Shown piece by piece: positions 1 to 6,630 of a DNA stretch of 13,955 bases. The position numbers and the translations under genes were made by a program. Under the pieces are notes generated by a model. The model was given only the letters and a program-made list of their open reading frames with translations. It had not been told where the DNA came from and did no database searches. The stretch lies in NCBI GenBank assembly GCA_937915975.1, contig CALGGL010000220.1:1-13955 (forward strand). The letters run 5' to 3'. The stretch comes from an uncultured Lachnospiraceae bacterium. Its GTDB lineage: Bacteria > Bacillota > Clostridia > Lachnospirales > Lachnospiraceae. The stretch's first letter is position 1; each line of letters starts with the position of its first letter.

Positions 1-127
1 ATTGCAGAAGCTCGGGATTTACCAAAGAACCTGCATATATCACAATATCAGCCTGCATAAGCAGGTCTCGTCCTCTGACCGTTATCAGGTCAGGGCTTCC
101 CGGACCCGCTCCTACAATATAAACCAT
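1..127 (-). CDS. cbiF: Cobalt-precorrin-4 C11-methyltransferase, N-terminal part (CbiF/CobM), runs off the left end
   Basis: Only the first 42 residues are present. Read on the minus strand from the ATG at 127 they begin [20 protein letters not shown] and continue through a segment ending [14 protein letters not shown]. The VGAGPGxPDLITxxG start is the SAM-binding loop of the uroporphyrinogen/precorrin methylase family, and the YAGSLV stretch is characteristic of the CbiF/CobM branch. CbiF methylates C11 of cobalt-precorrin-4 in the cytoplasm during anaerobic cobalamin synthesis. The start is supported by GGAGGA at 141-136, eight bases upstream. It overlaps the end of the cbiD fragment by 38 bases, as expected for coupled genes in a cbi operon. 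The remaining roughly 210 residues lie outside the window. Confidence 0.85.
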   Translation of the reverse strand, partial: MVYIVGAGPGSPDLITVRGRDLLMQADIVIYAGSLVNPELLQ

Positions 128-353
128 CCAGTATATCCTCCGCCTTTCTGTTCATCCCCAGAAGGCCGTATTCATTCGAAAAAAGCACTATCCCGATTTC
201 GGCCAGACCGCTTATTTTTCTGTTTAAATAGTATTCTGTTCTGCATATAACGCGCTTTATTACCTTATCAAGAATTCCCGCATCATGCAGTATATCTACT
301 GCGGCCTCTGTGGTGGCACAGTCCATCAATGCCTTAAGAAGTTCATAGTCTGC
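90..353 (-). pseudogene. cbiD: C-terminal fragment of cobalt-precorrin-5B C1-methyltransferase (CbiD)
   Basis: The frame is open from 353 to the TGA at 92-90. It reads ADYELLKALMDCATTEAAVD, then a helix-rich stretch with ILDKVIKRV, then [16 protein letters not shown] near the end. The closing strand-turn IGxVxFSNxYGxLG resembles the C-terminus of CbiD in anaerobic Firmicutes, and the gene sits directly upstream of cbiF, the usual cbi context. Whole CbiD is about 350-380 residues and only about 87 are here. Immediately upstream the frame is stopped (TGA at 356-354) and different coding sequence begins, so the gene is truncated at its 5' side by a join and not at the window edge. A start at the TTG/ATG at 329-324 would give a short protein, but homologous-looking sequence continues upstream of it, so I regard it as a remnant. 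The CbiD assignment rests on recalled family features and operon position, not an alignment. Confidence 0.6.
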
Positions 354-1120
354 TCATCGGGGAGATTGTCCCATTGCATAAGACAGAAGAGTCTACAGTC
401 GCCTTCAGCTATAGGCAAAACGACTTCGACAGGCGAATCTTTCTTTGTTACGATAGGAGTCGGCGGCAGAATTTGCGACGCATAAAAGCCTTCGCGGCTC
501 GGAATCACATCGGCTTTGCCATTGAAGACGGTTAAGTTCTTTCCATCATCACGCAAAATCACGACGGACTTGGGGAACAAACTCTCTTTAACAACGTCCG
601 CAATAAACGAGGCGAAATACTGAAGCGGCATCGGCTCAAAAATTGACGCAAGCGTACTCTTAGTTGCAAGAATCATATAAGAAAGCCGCGATAATTTTTT
701 CTCCGTTTCCGAAATTGTTTTGACAGTTTGCCACAGTCCTATTAATCCCGCGCATGGCTCAAGCTCTTTAATAAAAGCGTCAGGAGACTCCGGCGATTTT
801 TTAAGCAATAAATAAATCGTCCAATTAGCTCCGCGGATTCTGACAACGCCGGGCCATTCGTTGTTACCATTTGCAAATCCGATTTCAAAAGATTGTTTAA
901 CTATTCCCGACGAGAAAAGCTCGCTTACATTATCTTTAAGAGTTAAACTTGTCGGAGCAACTCCGTCCGCATCGAGTACATTGAGAGTGTCGGCGCTGAC
1001 TTTTTCAACAACGAGAGCCTGAACTCTCCTTGCATTTAGAAAGTCGGTTAAAGTTTTCAAAGCTCCGCCCGTAATAATAAAATTTGTATTGCTGTAAAGT
1101 TCATTGAGATTTTCTGGCAT
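326..1120 (-). CDS. GAF-like sensory or regulatory protein, C-terminus probably truncated
   Basis: I cannot assign this to a named family. The 264-residue reading frame has no signal peptide or membrane segment, so it is likely cytoplasmic. Residues 1-110 resemble a small alpha/beta sensor-like region. Residues about 125-150 (ETEKKLSRLSYMILATKSTL) could form a linking helix. Residues about 150-258 look like a GAF-type fold: helix, then SVVILRDDGKNLTVFNG, then a strand ending in VEVVLPIAEGDCRLFCLMQW. The start is well supported: TAGGAGGT at 1140-1133 lies about 12 bases upstream of the ATG at 1120. The gene diverges from flbD across 117 bases. The last residues (about LRH) come from beyond the probable join near 336-353, so an output domain may be missing. 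A signalling role is inferred from fold impression only. Confidence 0.5.
   Translation of the reverse strand: MPENLNELYSNTNFIITGGALKTLTDFLNARRVQALVVEKVSADTLNVLDADGVAPTSLTLKDNVSELFSSGIVKQSFEIGFANGNNEWPGVVRIRGANWTIYLLLKKSPESPDAFIKELEPCAGLIGLWQTVKTISETEKKLSRLSYMILATKSTLASIFEPMPLQYFASFIADVVKESLFPKSVVILRDDGKNLTVFNGKADVIPSREGFYASQILPPTPIVTKKDSPVEVVLPIAEGDCRLFCLMQWDNLPDEQTMNFLRH
336..353. other. Probable chimeric join between the cbiD fragment and the GAF-like gene
   Basis: Two unrelated minus-strand coding regions, in different frames, meet here. To the right, the GAF-like protein reads WDNLPDEQTMNF and hits TGA at 328-326 soon after the join. To the left, the CbiD frame reads DYELLKALMDC and is blocked by TGA at 356-354. 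Both proteins appear cut, one at its C-terminus and one at its N-terminus. The overlap of the two plausible readings, about 16 bases, could be microhomology. Read miswiring, a ligation chimera or a real deletion would all give this picture. Confidence 0.6.
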
Positions 1121-1237
1121 TGTGTAAAACGCACCTCCTAAAAAAATTTTGTGTTTCTATTTTATCGCTTTTTTTGTCTAAAATCGTATAATTATATTCA
1201 ATCAGTTAATGAATTATTAGAAAGGTAATTTATAATA
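1121..1237. promoter_or_regulatory. Divergent intergenic region with promoter candidates for flbD and the GAF-like gene
   Basis: This 117-base AT-rich gap separates two divergent genes and must hold promoters for both if the arrangement is genuine. A perfect TATAAT at 1187-1192 points toward flbD, but the bases about 17 upstream (around 1164) match TTGACA poorly. I see no sigma-28-type GCCGATAA box. The strong ribosome binding site of the minus-strand gene lies at 1140-1133, and a weaker one for flbD (AAAGG) at 1221-1225. Runs of A and T at 1141-1150 and 1169-1175 lack the GC stem of a terminator. Confidence 0.35.
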
Positions 1238-1462
1238 ATGATTGAAGTACATCGTCTTAACGGCGAGGCATTCTTACTAAACTCCGATATGATCGAGACC
1301 ATAGACGTTACGCCGGACACGGTTTTGCGGTTGCTAAACGGACACAGGTACGTCGTGAAGGAAAAAGTGCGCGACGTGTACAAAAAAATTATAGCTTTCA
1401 GAAAGATGGCTGGCTATACCTGTTTAATCGCAAACACTAAAGACGAATCAGACGAATCGTAA
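1238..1462 (+). CDS. flbD: FlbD family flagellar protein
   Basis: The product is 74 residues, the usual size for FlbD proteins, which lie between the hook gene flgE and motA in many Firmicutes and other phyla. The family pattern is clear: MIEVHRLNGEAFLLNSDMIE, then ETIDVTPDTVL, then a strand NGHRYVVKEKV and a helix KKIIAFRKM. Its function is not well established; it is a small cytoplasmic protein encoded with stator and hook genes. This is not the Caulobacter sigma-54 activator of the same name. The ATG follows AAAGG at a somewhat long spacing of 12 bases. It is the first + strand gene of the run and is followed after 24 bases by motA. Base use (GAC, CGG, ACG) matches the first part of motA better than the later genes. 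Confidence 0.85.
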   Translation: MIEVHRLNGEAFLLNSDMIETIDVTPDTVLRLLNGHRYVVKEKVRDVYKKIIAFRKMAGYTCLIANTKDESDES

Positions 1463-1486
1463 TAAAACGGCAGAGGTGGATTCATT

Positions 1487-2266
1487 TTGGATTTAACAAG
1501 TCTTATCGGTTTTCTTGCAACATGGATATTAGTTCTTGCGTCAATGGCTTCAGGCGGAAACTTCGGAGCTTATATTGACGTTCCTTCAATAATGATCACG
1601 CTGGGCGGAGCAATCGGCGCAACGGTCATTTCAAATCCCGGCGACAGACTTAAAAATGTCGGCGGAACTTTCAAAAGCGTTTTCTTTTCAAAAGCTCCGG
1701 ACTTGATAGGCATGGTTCAAATGATAGTGAGCTTCGCGGAAAAAGCACGCCGTGAGGGATTATTATCTCTTGAAGCCGACGTTGCCGAAGTCGATAGCGA
1801 TTTCATGCGCAAGGCTATTCAGTTAGTCGTTGACGGTACAGACCCGGAATTAGTCCGAGCAATTTTAGACACAGAGATCGGAGTCTTTGAAGATCGACAC
1901 AGCCAGAATAAATCAATGTTCGATACTCTCGCTGAGTTCGGGCCGTCGTTCGGAATGATAGGGACTCTTATAGGACTCATAGCAATGTTAGGAAACCTTC
2001 AGGACGTTAGCGCGCTTGGCCCCGGCATGGCGGTTGCTCTTATTACTACATATTATGGTTCCGTTCTTGCAAACTGGGTTTGTGCACCTGCATCAAGTAA
2101 GCTCGCGAAGCTTAATGATACAGAGATAAAGTTAAAAGAGGTTATGATTGAGGGTATTCTCTCTATACAGGCAGGAGAAAACCCGAGAGTAATAGAAGAA
2201 AAGCTTAAAGCGTTCCTTGCTCCTAAGGATAGAAAGGGACTCGGCGAAGAAGGCGGTGGTCAGTAA
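1487..2266 (+). CDS. motA: Flagellar motor stator protein MotA (possible hybrid gene)
   Basis: MotA pairs with MotB as the membrane ion channel whose ion flow drives rotor torque. The 259-residue length is standard. Four membrane segments fit: near residues 5-22, 30-50, about 150-170 and 180-200. The segment FGPSFGMIGTLIGLIAML and the conserved Pro179 in LGPGMAVALITT are MotA hallmarks. The large cytoplasmic loop contains EKARREGLLSLE and QLVVDGTDPELVRAIL, with charged residues of the type that contact FliG. The start is TTG at 1487, supported by GAGGTGGA at 1473-1480. The stop shares one base with the motB ATG (TAATG), so the two are translationally coupled. Codon use changes inside the gene: before about 2020, GGC/GGA, GAC, TTC, CGN and AAA prevail; after about 2050, GGT, GAT and AAG. 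The two halves may derive from different genomes. Confidence 0.93.
   Translation: MDLTSLIGFLATWILVLASMASGGNFGAYIDVPSIMITLGGAIGATVISNPGDRLKNVGGTFKSVFFSKAPDLIGMVQMIVSFAEKARREGLLSLEADVAEVDSDFMRKAIQLVVDGTDPELVRAILDTEIGVFEDRHSQNKSMFDTLAEFGPSFGMIGTLIGLIAMLGNLQDVSALGPGMAVALITTYYGSVLANWVCAPASSKLAKLNDTEIKLKEVMIEGILSIQAGENPRVIEEKLKAFLAPKDRKGLGEEGGGQ
2020..2090. other. Possible in-frame join inside motA
   Basis: Across this stretch motA keeps its frame but changes style. Upstream lysine is almost always AAA, aspartate mostly GAC and glycine GGC/GGA. Downstream lysine is mostly AAG, aspartate GAT, and GGT appears repeatedly, as in the following genes. The change falls in the best-conserved part of the protein (GPGMAVALITT), where sequences of different bacteria can share long identical words and an assembler may switch between them. 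The codon sample is small. Confidence 0.4.
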
Positions 2267-3111
2267 TGGCAAAAAAGAAAGAACAACCTGCTGAAGAAGG
2301 CTCACCGGCGTGGATGGCGACATTCAGTGATCTTATGAATCTTTTGCTTTGCTTCTTCGTTTTGCTGTTTGCCAGTTCCACTATGGATGAGGGTAAGATT
2401 CAAAAAATAATGGCTTCGTTTAATAATATGAATTTTTCTATTATGAATGAAGGCAATATTTCACTTTTGTCCGGAGATATGATGTCAGGAGGAGTTACAC
2501 AGGTGCCTGATATTCAAAGTATAATGACTCAGGCGGGAAAGGCGATAGACGGAGATCCGGGAGAGGATGAAGCGGCAAGTGAATCGGATGCGGATAAGCT
2601 GTCCGATGAGGAATTAAAAAGCGAGTATGATAAACGAGGAGAAGAACAATCCGAGGAAATGTATGAAGAGATTGTTCAGATGACAGAGTCGTACAGTATA
2701 GATGATCAGATAATACTTGATTATAACGCCCAGTATGTAGAACTGAATTTAAACGGTTCAATCCTGTTTGATTCGGGAAAGGCTGAGGTACGTGAAGATT
2801 CAAAGATGTTTTTGCAAAAGATTGCAAGCATTCTTGTGAAGTATAAATATTGCATTATTGAGATAGAAGGTCATACGGACAATGTTCCTATTTCGACATC
2901 TAAGTATGAGAACAACAGGGCACTTTCCACGGAAAGAGCAAGAAATGTATATGAGTACCTTATGTCTCAGGAGAATTTTATAGATGCTAATATGAAGATA
3001 GCGGGTTATGGCGAAAGTAAGCCGGTTGCATCCAATGCTACGGAAGAGGGAAGAGCAAAGAACCGACGAGTTGTCATAAAGATATATAATCAGCAAAATT
3101 CCGCAAACTAA
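2266..3111 (+). CDS. motB: Flagellar motor stator protein MotB
   Basis: MotB is the peptidoglycan-anchored half of the stator. Residues 14-36 hold the single membrane helix with the motif WMATFSDLMNLLLCFFVLLF; Asp22 in TFSD is the ion-carrying residue, which suggests proton coupling as in MotB rather than PomB, though ion type cannot be proven. Residues about 95-137 form a very acidic linker rich in E, D and S. Residues about 160-275 are an OmpA-like peptidoglycan-binding domain: ILFDSGKAEV, then IEGHTDNVPI, then NRALSTERARNVYEYL, then AGYGESKPVASN and NRRVVI. The 281 residues are within the usual range. The start overlaps the motA stop by one base. fliL follows 18 bases downstream. Confidence 0.96.
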   Translation: MAKKKEQPAEEGSPAWMATFSDLMNLLLCFFVLLFASSTMDEGKIQKIMASFNNMNFSIMNEGNISLLSGDMMSGGVTQVPDIQSIMTQAGKAIDGDPGEDEAASESDADKLSDEELKSEYDKRGEEQSEEMYEEIVQMTESYSIDDQIILDYNAQYVELNLNGSILFDSGKAEVREDSKMFLQKIASILVKYKYCIIEIEGHTDNVPISTSKYENNRALSTERARNVYEYLMSQENFIDANMKIAGYGESKPVASNATEEGRAKNRRVVIKIYNQQNSAN

Positions 3112-3129
3112 TGATAGAGGAGCGAAAAA

Positions 3130-3648
3130 ATGAGGAAAAATCTAATTACGGTTATAATACTTGCGATTTGTATAATAAATCTTGTATTTAATATTTTACT
3201 TGTATTTGTATTTATGCCTTCGGCTACAAAAACAAACAAACTGATTGGCGATATCGCTGAGGTGCTTGATTTGGAGATTGCATCGCAATCAAGCGGAGAT
3301 TCATCAGGCTTTGATGTTGCTGATTTGGCTCCTTTCCAGCTTGAACAGGGTAACCCTATAAATCTTGCTTCGGATGGTTCCGACAAGGTTCATGCTCTTC
3401 AGTACGGTATTACGATAAACCTTGATAAAACTGCTAAAGACTACAGTAAGGTTCAGGCTAATCTTGAAGCGTCAACATCACTTATTTACGATATGACTCG
3501 TGATATAATCGGTAATTATACTTATGCACAGGTTATAGATGTTGAAGTACAAAGACAAATAAAGGAAGAAATATTAGCTAAGCTTAAAGAAACATTTAAT
3601 ACCGAGTGTATTTACTCTGTAAGCTTCTATAACTGGGTAGCACAATAA
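3130..3648 (+). CDS. fliL: Flagellar basal body-associated protein FliL
   Basis: FliL is a single-span inner-membrane protein that surrounds the stator and supports torque. At 172 residues it fits the family. A short basic N-terminus (MRKN) precedes a membrane helix at about residues 5-29 (LITVIILAICIINLVFNILL). The periplasmic part ends in the stomatin-like FliL domain, seen as HALQYGITINLDKTAKDYS, then SLIYDMTRDIIGNYTYAQV, then a C-terminal helix and strand CIYSVSFYNWV. Sequence similarity within this family is low, so its position between motB and fliM carries much of the assignment. AGAGGAG at 3116-3122 lies about seven bases before the ATG. Confidence 0.85.
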   Translation: MRKNLITVIILAICIINLVFNILLVFVFMPSATKTNKLIGDIAEVLDLEIASQSSGDSSGFDVADLAPFQLEQGNPINLASDGSDKVHALQYGITINLDKTAKDYSKVQANLEASTSLIYDMTRDIIGNYTYAQVIDVEVQRQIKEEILAKLKETFNTECIYSVSFYNWVAQ

Positions 3649-3672
3649 GACTTTCATTAGGAGGCGAATTGC

Positions 3673-4653
3673 GTGGCAGACGTATTATCACAAAATGAAA
3701 TAGATGCCTTGCTTAAACAGCTAAGCTCCGGTGAATTGGATGTAGATACAATAGAGGATACTCAGGCTGCAAAGGTCAAAGAATATGATTTCTCGCGACC
3801 TGCGAAATTTTCAAAGGAGCACTTAAGAACACTTGAGATAATCTTTGAACATTTCGGAAGACTTTTATCGAGTAACCTGCCGGCATATTTAAGAAAAAAT
3901 GTTCAGGTTGAGGTTATGAACTCAGAGGCGGTTACTTATTCGGAGTTTTCAAATGCATTGTCAAATCCTGTTCTTTTGGCTATTGTAAATATGTCGCCTT
4001 TATCAGGTAACATAATATTGGAGCTTGCGACCAATATAGGATATACAATAATTGACAGACTTTTGGGTGGTTCAGGTGAGCCGCTCGAAAAGGTTAGAGA
4101 TTTTTCGGAGATTGAACTTTCAATTCTTGAAAGGATTTTTAATATTATTATAGAACTGCTTAGAGAACCGTGGGGAAATGTTGTTGAGATAGATCCTTAT
4201 CTGGAACGAATAGAGACAAATTCCCAGTTCGCACAGATTATATCACCTACTGAGATGATTGCCATTGTTACAATCAATATCAATATAGGCGGTGTTGAAG
4301 GTCTTATGAATGTGTGCCTTCCTTTCCTTACATTGGAAGATGTTATGGATAAGCTTAACACGAAGTATTGGTTCTCAACCATGCAGGATAGAGATGAGCA
4401 AAGCTATGCCGATGTTATTGAAACGGCTATCAATAAAGCACAGATTCCTATATCTGCTGAACTCGGAAGAAGCACTATTACGGTTTGGGATTTTGTTAAT
4501 CTTCAGATTGGAGATGTTATTAAGCTCAATACCAGTGTTGAGGATGAGCTTAATATATACGTTGGTAATATAGTCAAGTTTAAGGCTTTACCGGGTTCTG
4601 CCAGTGAAAATTACGCAGTAAAAGTCACTGAGATCTATAGAGAGGAGGAATAA
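3673..4653 (+). CDS. fliM: Flagellar motor switch protein FliM
   Basis: FliM forms the middle of the cytoplasmic C-ring and binds phosphorylated CheY to change rotation direction. The N-terminal CheY-binding peptide is present at residues 5-15 (LSQNEIDALLK). The middle CheC-like domain carries the G132-G133-S134-G135 loop that contacts FliG (DRLLGGSGEP), followed by EIELSILERIFNIII and EPWGNVVEIDPYLERIETN. The C-terminal SpoA/FliN-like domain occupies about residues 245-322 (AELGRSTITVWDFVNLQIGD, then IVKFKALPGS). The 326 residues are normal. The start is GTG at 3673, supported by AGGAGGCG at 3658-3665. fliY begins six bases after the stop and opens with a near-copy of the same CheY-binding peptide. 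Confidence 0.97.
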   Translation: MADVLSQNEIDALLKQLSSGELDVDTIEDTQAAKVKEYDFSRPAKFSKEHLRTLEIIFEHFGRLLSSNLPAYLRKNVQVEVMNSEAVTYSEFSNALSNPVLLAIVNMSPLSGNIILELATNIGYTIIDRLLGGSGEPLEKVRDFSEIELSILERIFNIIIELLREPWGNVVEIDPYLERIETNSQFAQIISPTEMIAIVTININIGGVEGLMNVCLPFLTLEDVMDKLNTKYWFSTMQDRDEQSYADVIETAINKAQIPISAELGRSTITVWDFVNLQIGDVIKLNTSVEDELNIYVGNIVKFKALPGSASENYAVKVTEIYREEE

Positions 4654-4659
4654 GCGAAT

Positions 4660-5829
4660 ATGGATGGAATGTTATCGCAAGAGGAGATAAATGCACTGCT
4701 TGGTGATATGGGTGCAGGATCTTCAGACGGCGGATCAGCATCCGGAAACGGAGGCTCTTTAAGCGCTGATGAGAAGGATGCAATAGGTGAGATATCCAAC
4801 ATATGTATGGGTACTGCAGCAACTACCCTTTATTCCTTGGTAAATCAAAAGGTTGTAATAACCACCCCTGTTGTTGAGGTAACAACATGGGAAAGTATGA
4901 CAAAAGAATATGCGAGACCTTGCGTTTTTATCAATATAAATTATAAAGAAGGTATTGATGGAAATAATGTATTGATTCTTAAAGAAGAAGATGTTAAAGT
5001 TATCACAGACTTGATGATGGGCGGTGACGGACTTAATCCTTCTCCGGAACTTACGGATTTGCATATCAGTGCGATATGTGAAGCGATGAATCAGATGATG
5101 GGTTCTTCGGCTACATCGCTTTCATCAATGCTTAATTGTAAGGTGGATATAAGCCCGCCGGAGGCAGAGCTTATAGATATGGCAGGAAATATCGATCCTG
5201 CAAAGATATCTACTTTCATAAACGGTGAATTTGTTAATGTAACATTCAGAATGACGATAGGTGAGTTGGTTGACAGTACTATAATGCAGTTGTATCCTAT
5301 CGATCTTGCGAAAGAGTTATATAGAAAGTTTTCAAGTGGTGATGATGCTGAACCTGAACCACAACAGGCACCTGCTCCACCGCCTGTACCACAGCAGGCA
5401 CCGCCGCAACAGGCACAGGGTCAGACTCCACAGCCTATGCCTGATCAATCTATGATGGGACAGCCGATGATGGGACAACCGATGATGGCGGCTCAGATGA
5501 TGGGACAGCCGATGATGGGACAGGATGTAAATGTTCAAAATGTTCAGTTTAAAGCATTTAATCCAATGCCTAATCCGGTACTTCAACAGGAAAACATTGA
5601 TTTGATTATGGATGTACCTCTTGATGTATCTGTAGTCCTCGGACGAACAAAGAAATCTATTAAGGAAATTCTTGAATTCGCACCGGGAACGATTATAGAA
5701 CTAAACAGGCTCGCCGGTGAACCGATTGATGTTATTGTTAATCAAAAGCTGGTTGCAAAGGGTGAGGTTGTAGTTATAGAAGAAAGCTTTGGTATTAGAA
5801 TTACCGATATAATAAAGGAAAAAATGTAA
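4660..5829 (+). CDS. fliY: Flagellar switch protein and CheY-P phosphatase FliY (FliN homologue)
   Basis: FliY is the Firmicute-type switch protein that combines a FliN-like C-ring domain with a CheC-family CheY-phosphate phosphatase. Residues 4-15 (MLSQEEINALLG) resemble the CheY-binding peptide of FliM. Both phosphatase centres keep the D/S-x3-E-x2-N-x22-P pattern: Asp40, Glu44, Asn47, Pro70, and Ser137, Glu141, Asn144, Pro167. Active-site glutamate and asparagine are intact in both, so phosphatase activity is expected. Residues about 225-305 are a low-complexity linker rich in Pro, Gln and Met, with MMGQP repeats. Residues about 310-389 are the FliN/SpoA domain (LDVSVVLGRTKKSIKEILEF, then IDVIVNQKLVAKGEVVV). 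GAGGAGGAA upstream of the ATG is a strong binding site. cheY, its expected substrate, follows after 15 bases. Confidence 0.95.
   Translation: MDGMLSQEEINALLGDMGAGSSDGGSASGNGGSLSADEKDAIGEISNICMGTAATTLYSLVNQKVVITTPVVEVTTWESMTKEYARPCVFININYKEGIDGNNVLILKEEDVKVITDLMMGGDGLNPSPELTDLHISAICEAMNQMMGSSATSLSSMLNCKVDISPPEAELIDMAGNIDPAKISTFINGEFVNVTFRMTIGELVDSTIMQLYPIDLAKELYRKFSSGDDAEPEPQQAPAPPPVPQQAPPQQAQGQTPQPMPDQSMMGQPMMGQPMMAAQMMGQPMMGQDVNVQNVQFKAFNPMPNPVLQQENIDLIMDVPLDVSVVLGRTKKSIKEILEFAPGTIIELNRLAGEPIDVIVNQKLVAKGEVVVIEESFGIRITDIIKEKM
5452..5523 (+). repeat. Short tandem repeat encoding MMGQP units in the FliY linker
   Basis: A 15-base unit, ATGATGGGACAGCCG, recurs four times with one divergent unit (ATGATGGCGGCTCAG) in the middle and the last copy ending before CCG. 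It encodes MMGQP-MMGQP-MMAAQ-MMGQP-MMGQ. The unit is a multiple of three bases, so copy-number change would keep the frame. It lies between the phosphatase and SpoA domains, where linker length varies among FliY proteins. Confidence 0.9.
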
Positions 5830-5844
5830 AAGGAGTATAATTTT

Positions 5845-6207
5845 ATGGCAAAGAGTATACTTATATGTGATGATGCAGCATTTATGAGAATGATGATTAA
5901 GGATATTTTAACCAAGAACGGTTACAATATCGCCGGTGAAGCAGAGAATGGTGCGAAGGCTGTTGAAAAGTATGATGAAACAAAGCCGGACCTTGTTCTT
6001 ATGGATATTACCATGCCTGAAATGGATGGAATACAGGCCCTCAAGAAGATTAAGGAAAAGGATCCTAATGCAAGCGTGGTTATGTGTTCGGCTATGGGTC
6101 AGCAGGCAATGGTTATCGAGTCTATACAGTCGGGAGCAAGAGATTTTATTGTTAAACCTTTCCAGCCTGACCGTGTAATTGAAGCAGTTAAAAAGGCAGT
6201 AGAATAA
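5845..6207 (+). CDS. cheY: Chemotaxis response regulator CheY
   Basis: This is a single-domain receiver of 120 residues with no output domain. The acidic pocket is Asp9 and Asp10 (ILICDDAAFMR), the phosphorylation site is Asp54 (DLVLMDITMPEMDG), the signalling Ser/Thr is Ser82 (VVMCSAMGQQ) and the conserved lysine is Lys104 (DFIVKPF). When phosphorylated by CheA it should bind the N-terminal peptides of FliM and FliY. Its place between fliY and fliO is the usual position for CheY in clostridial flagellar operons, next to the phosphatase FliY that resets it. AGGAG at 5831-5835 precedes the ATG by nine bases. The gene is separated by a single base from fliO. Confidence 0.96.
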   Translation: MAKSILICDDAAFMRMMIKDILTKNGYNIAGEAENGAKAVEKYDETKPDLVLMDITMPEMDGIQALKKIKEKDPNASVVMCSAMGQQAMVIESIQSGARDFIVKPFQPDRVIEAVKKAVE

Positions 6208-6208
6208 T

Positions 6209-6622
6209 ATGAAAATATTTTTGACGGGTAACAGCTACGGAGGCTGGCATTCCTTTGTCAATATTCTGTCGCTTTTGCTTATATTTGTATTGGTTCTGGT
6301 CATGGCTTATTTTTCGACAAAATTTATAGCTAAAATCCAGGCTAATAATATTAACAATAAGTCTAATATCAAAATAATCGAATCCTTTAGGCTTGGTAAT
6401 AATAAATTTATCGCTATTGTTAAAATCGGCGGTGATTATTATGCTATTGCTTTAGGAAAGGAGGAAGTTACCTTTATTGATAAGCTCGACCAAGACGGGC
6501 TTAGCTTAAATCAAGAGGGTACCTCCCAAACTGACGGCAGTATTGAAGGAAGTAGCAGCTTCAAAGAAATATTGTCACAGTTTAAAAAAAATAAATCAAA
6601 AGATAATGAGGACGCAAAGTAG
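6209..6622 (+). CDS. fliO: Flagellar biosynthesis protein FliO
   Basis: FliO is a small membrane protein that stabilises or assembles the FliP pore of the flagellar export gate. The 137 residues contain one membrane helix at about 16-36 (FVNILSLLLIFVLVLVMAYF), then a short cytoplasmic domain with the family pattern IKIIESFRLGNNKFIAIVKI and GGDYYAIALGKEEVTFID, and a polar, Ser/Lys-rich tail. The family is weakly conserved; position directly before fliP supports the call. The start lies one base after the cheY stop, with AAAAAGG inside the cheY 3' end as the likely ribosome binding site. Confidence 0.88.
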   Translation: MKIFLTGNSYGGWHSFVNILSLLLIFVLVLVMAYFSTKFIAKIQANNINNKSNIKIIESFRLGNNKFIAIVKIGGDYYAIALGKEEVTFIDKLDQDGLSLNQEGTSQTDGSIEGSSSFKEILSQFKKNKSKDNEDAK

Positions 6623-6630
6623 GTAGAACA

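Noticed and set aside
2..250. Plus-strand frame of 82 codons at the left end
   Set aside because: Overlaps the recognisable CbiF start and CbiD tail on the other strand; its translation has no family features.
1141..1175. A- and T-runs as a possible intrinsic terminator
   Set aside because: No GC-rich stem is present next to the T-run, and the flanking genes diverge, so a terminator is not expected.
2495..2827. 110-codon minus-strand frame opposite motB
   Set aside because: Antisense of the acidic linker of MotB; no recognisable protein and no start signal.
5452..5523. Possible CRISPR-like or mobile repeat
   Set aside because: The repeats are contiguous, in frame and code for a protein linker; there are no spacers.
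5332..5586. Minus-strand frame with RLSHHRLSHH repeats
   Set aside because: The repeats are the antisense reading of the MMGQP-coding repeat in fliY.
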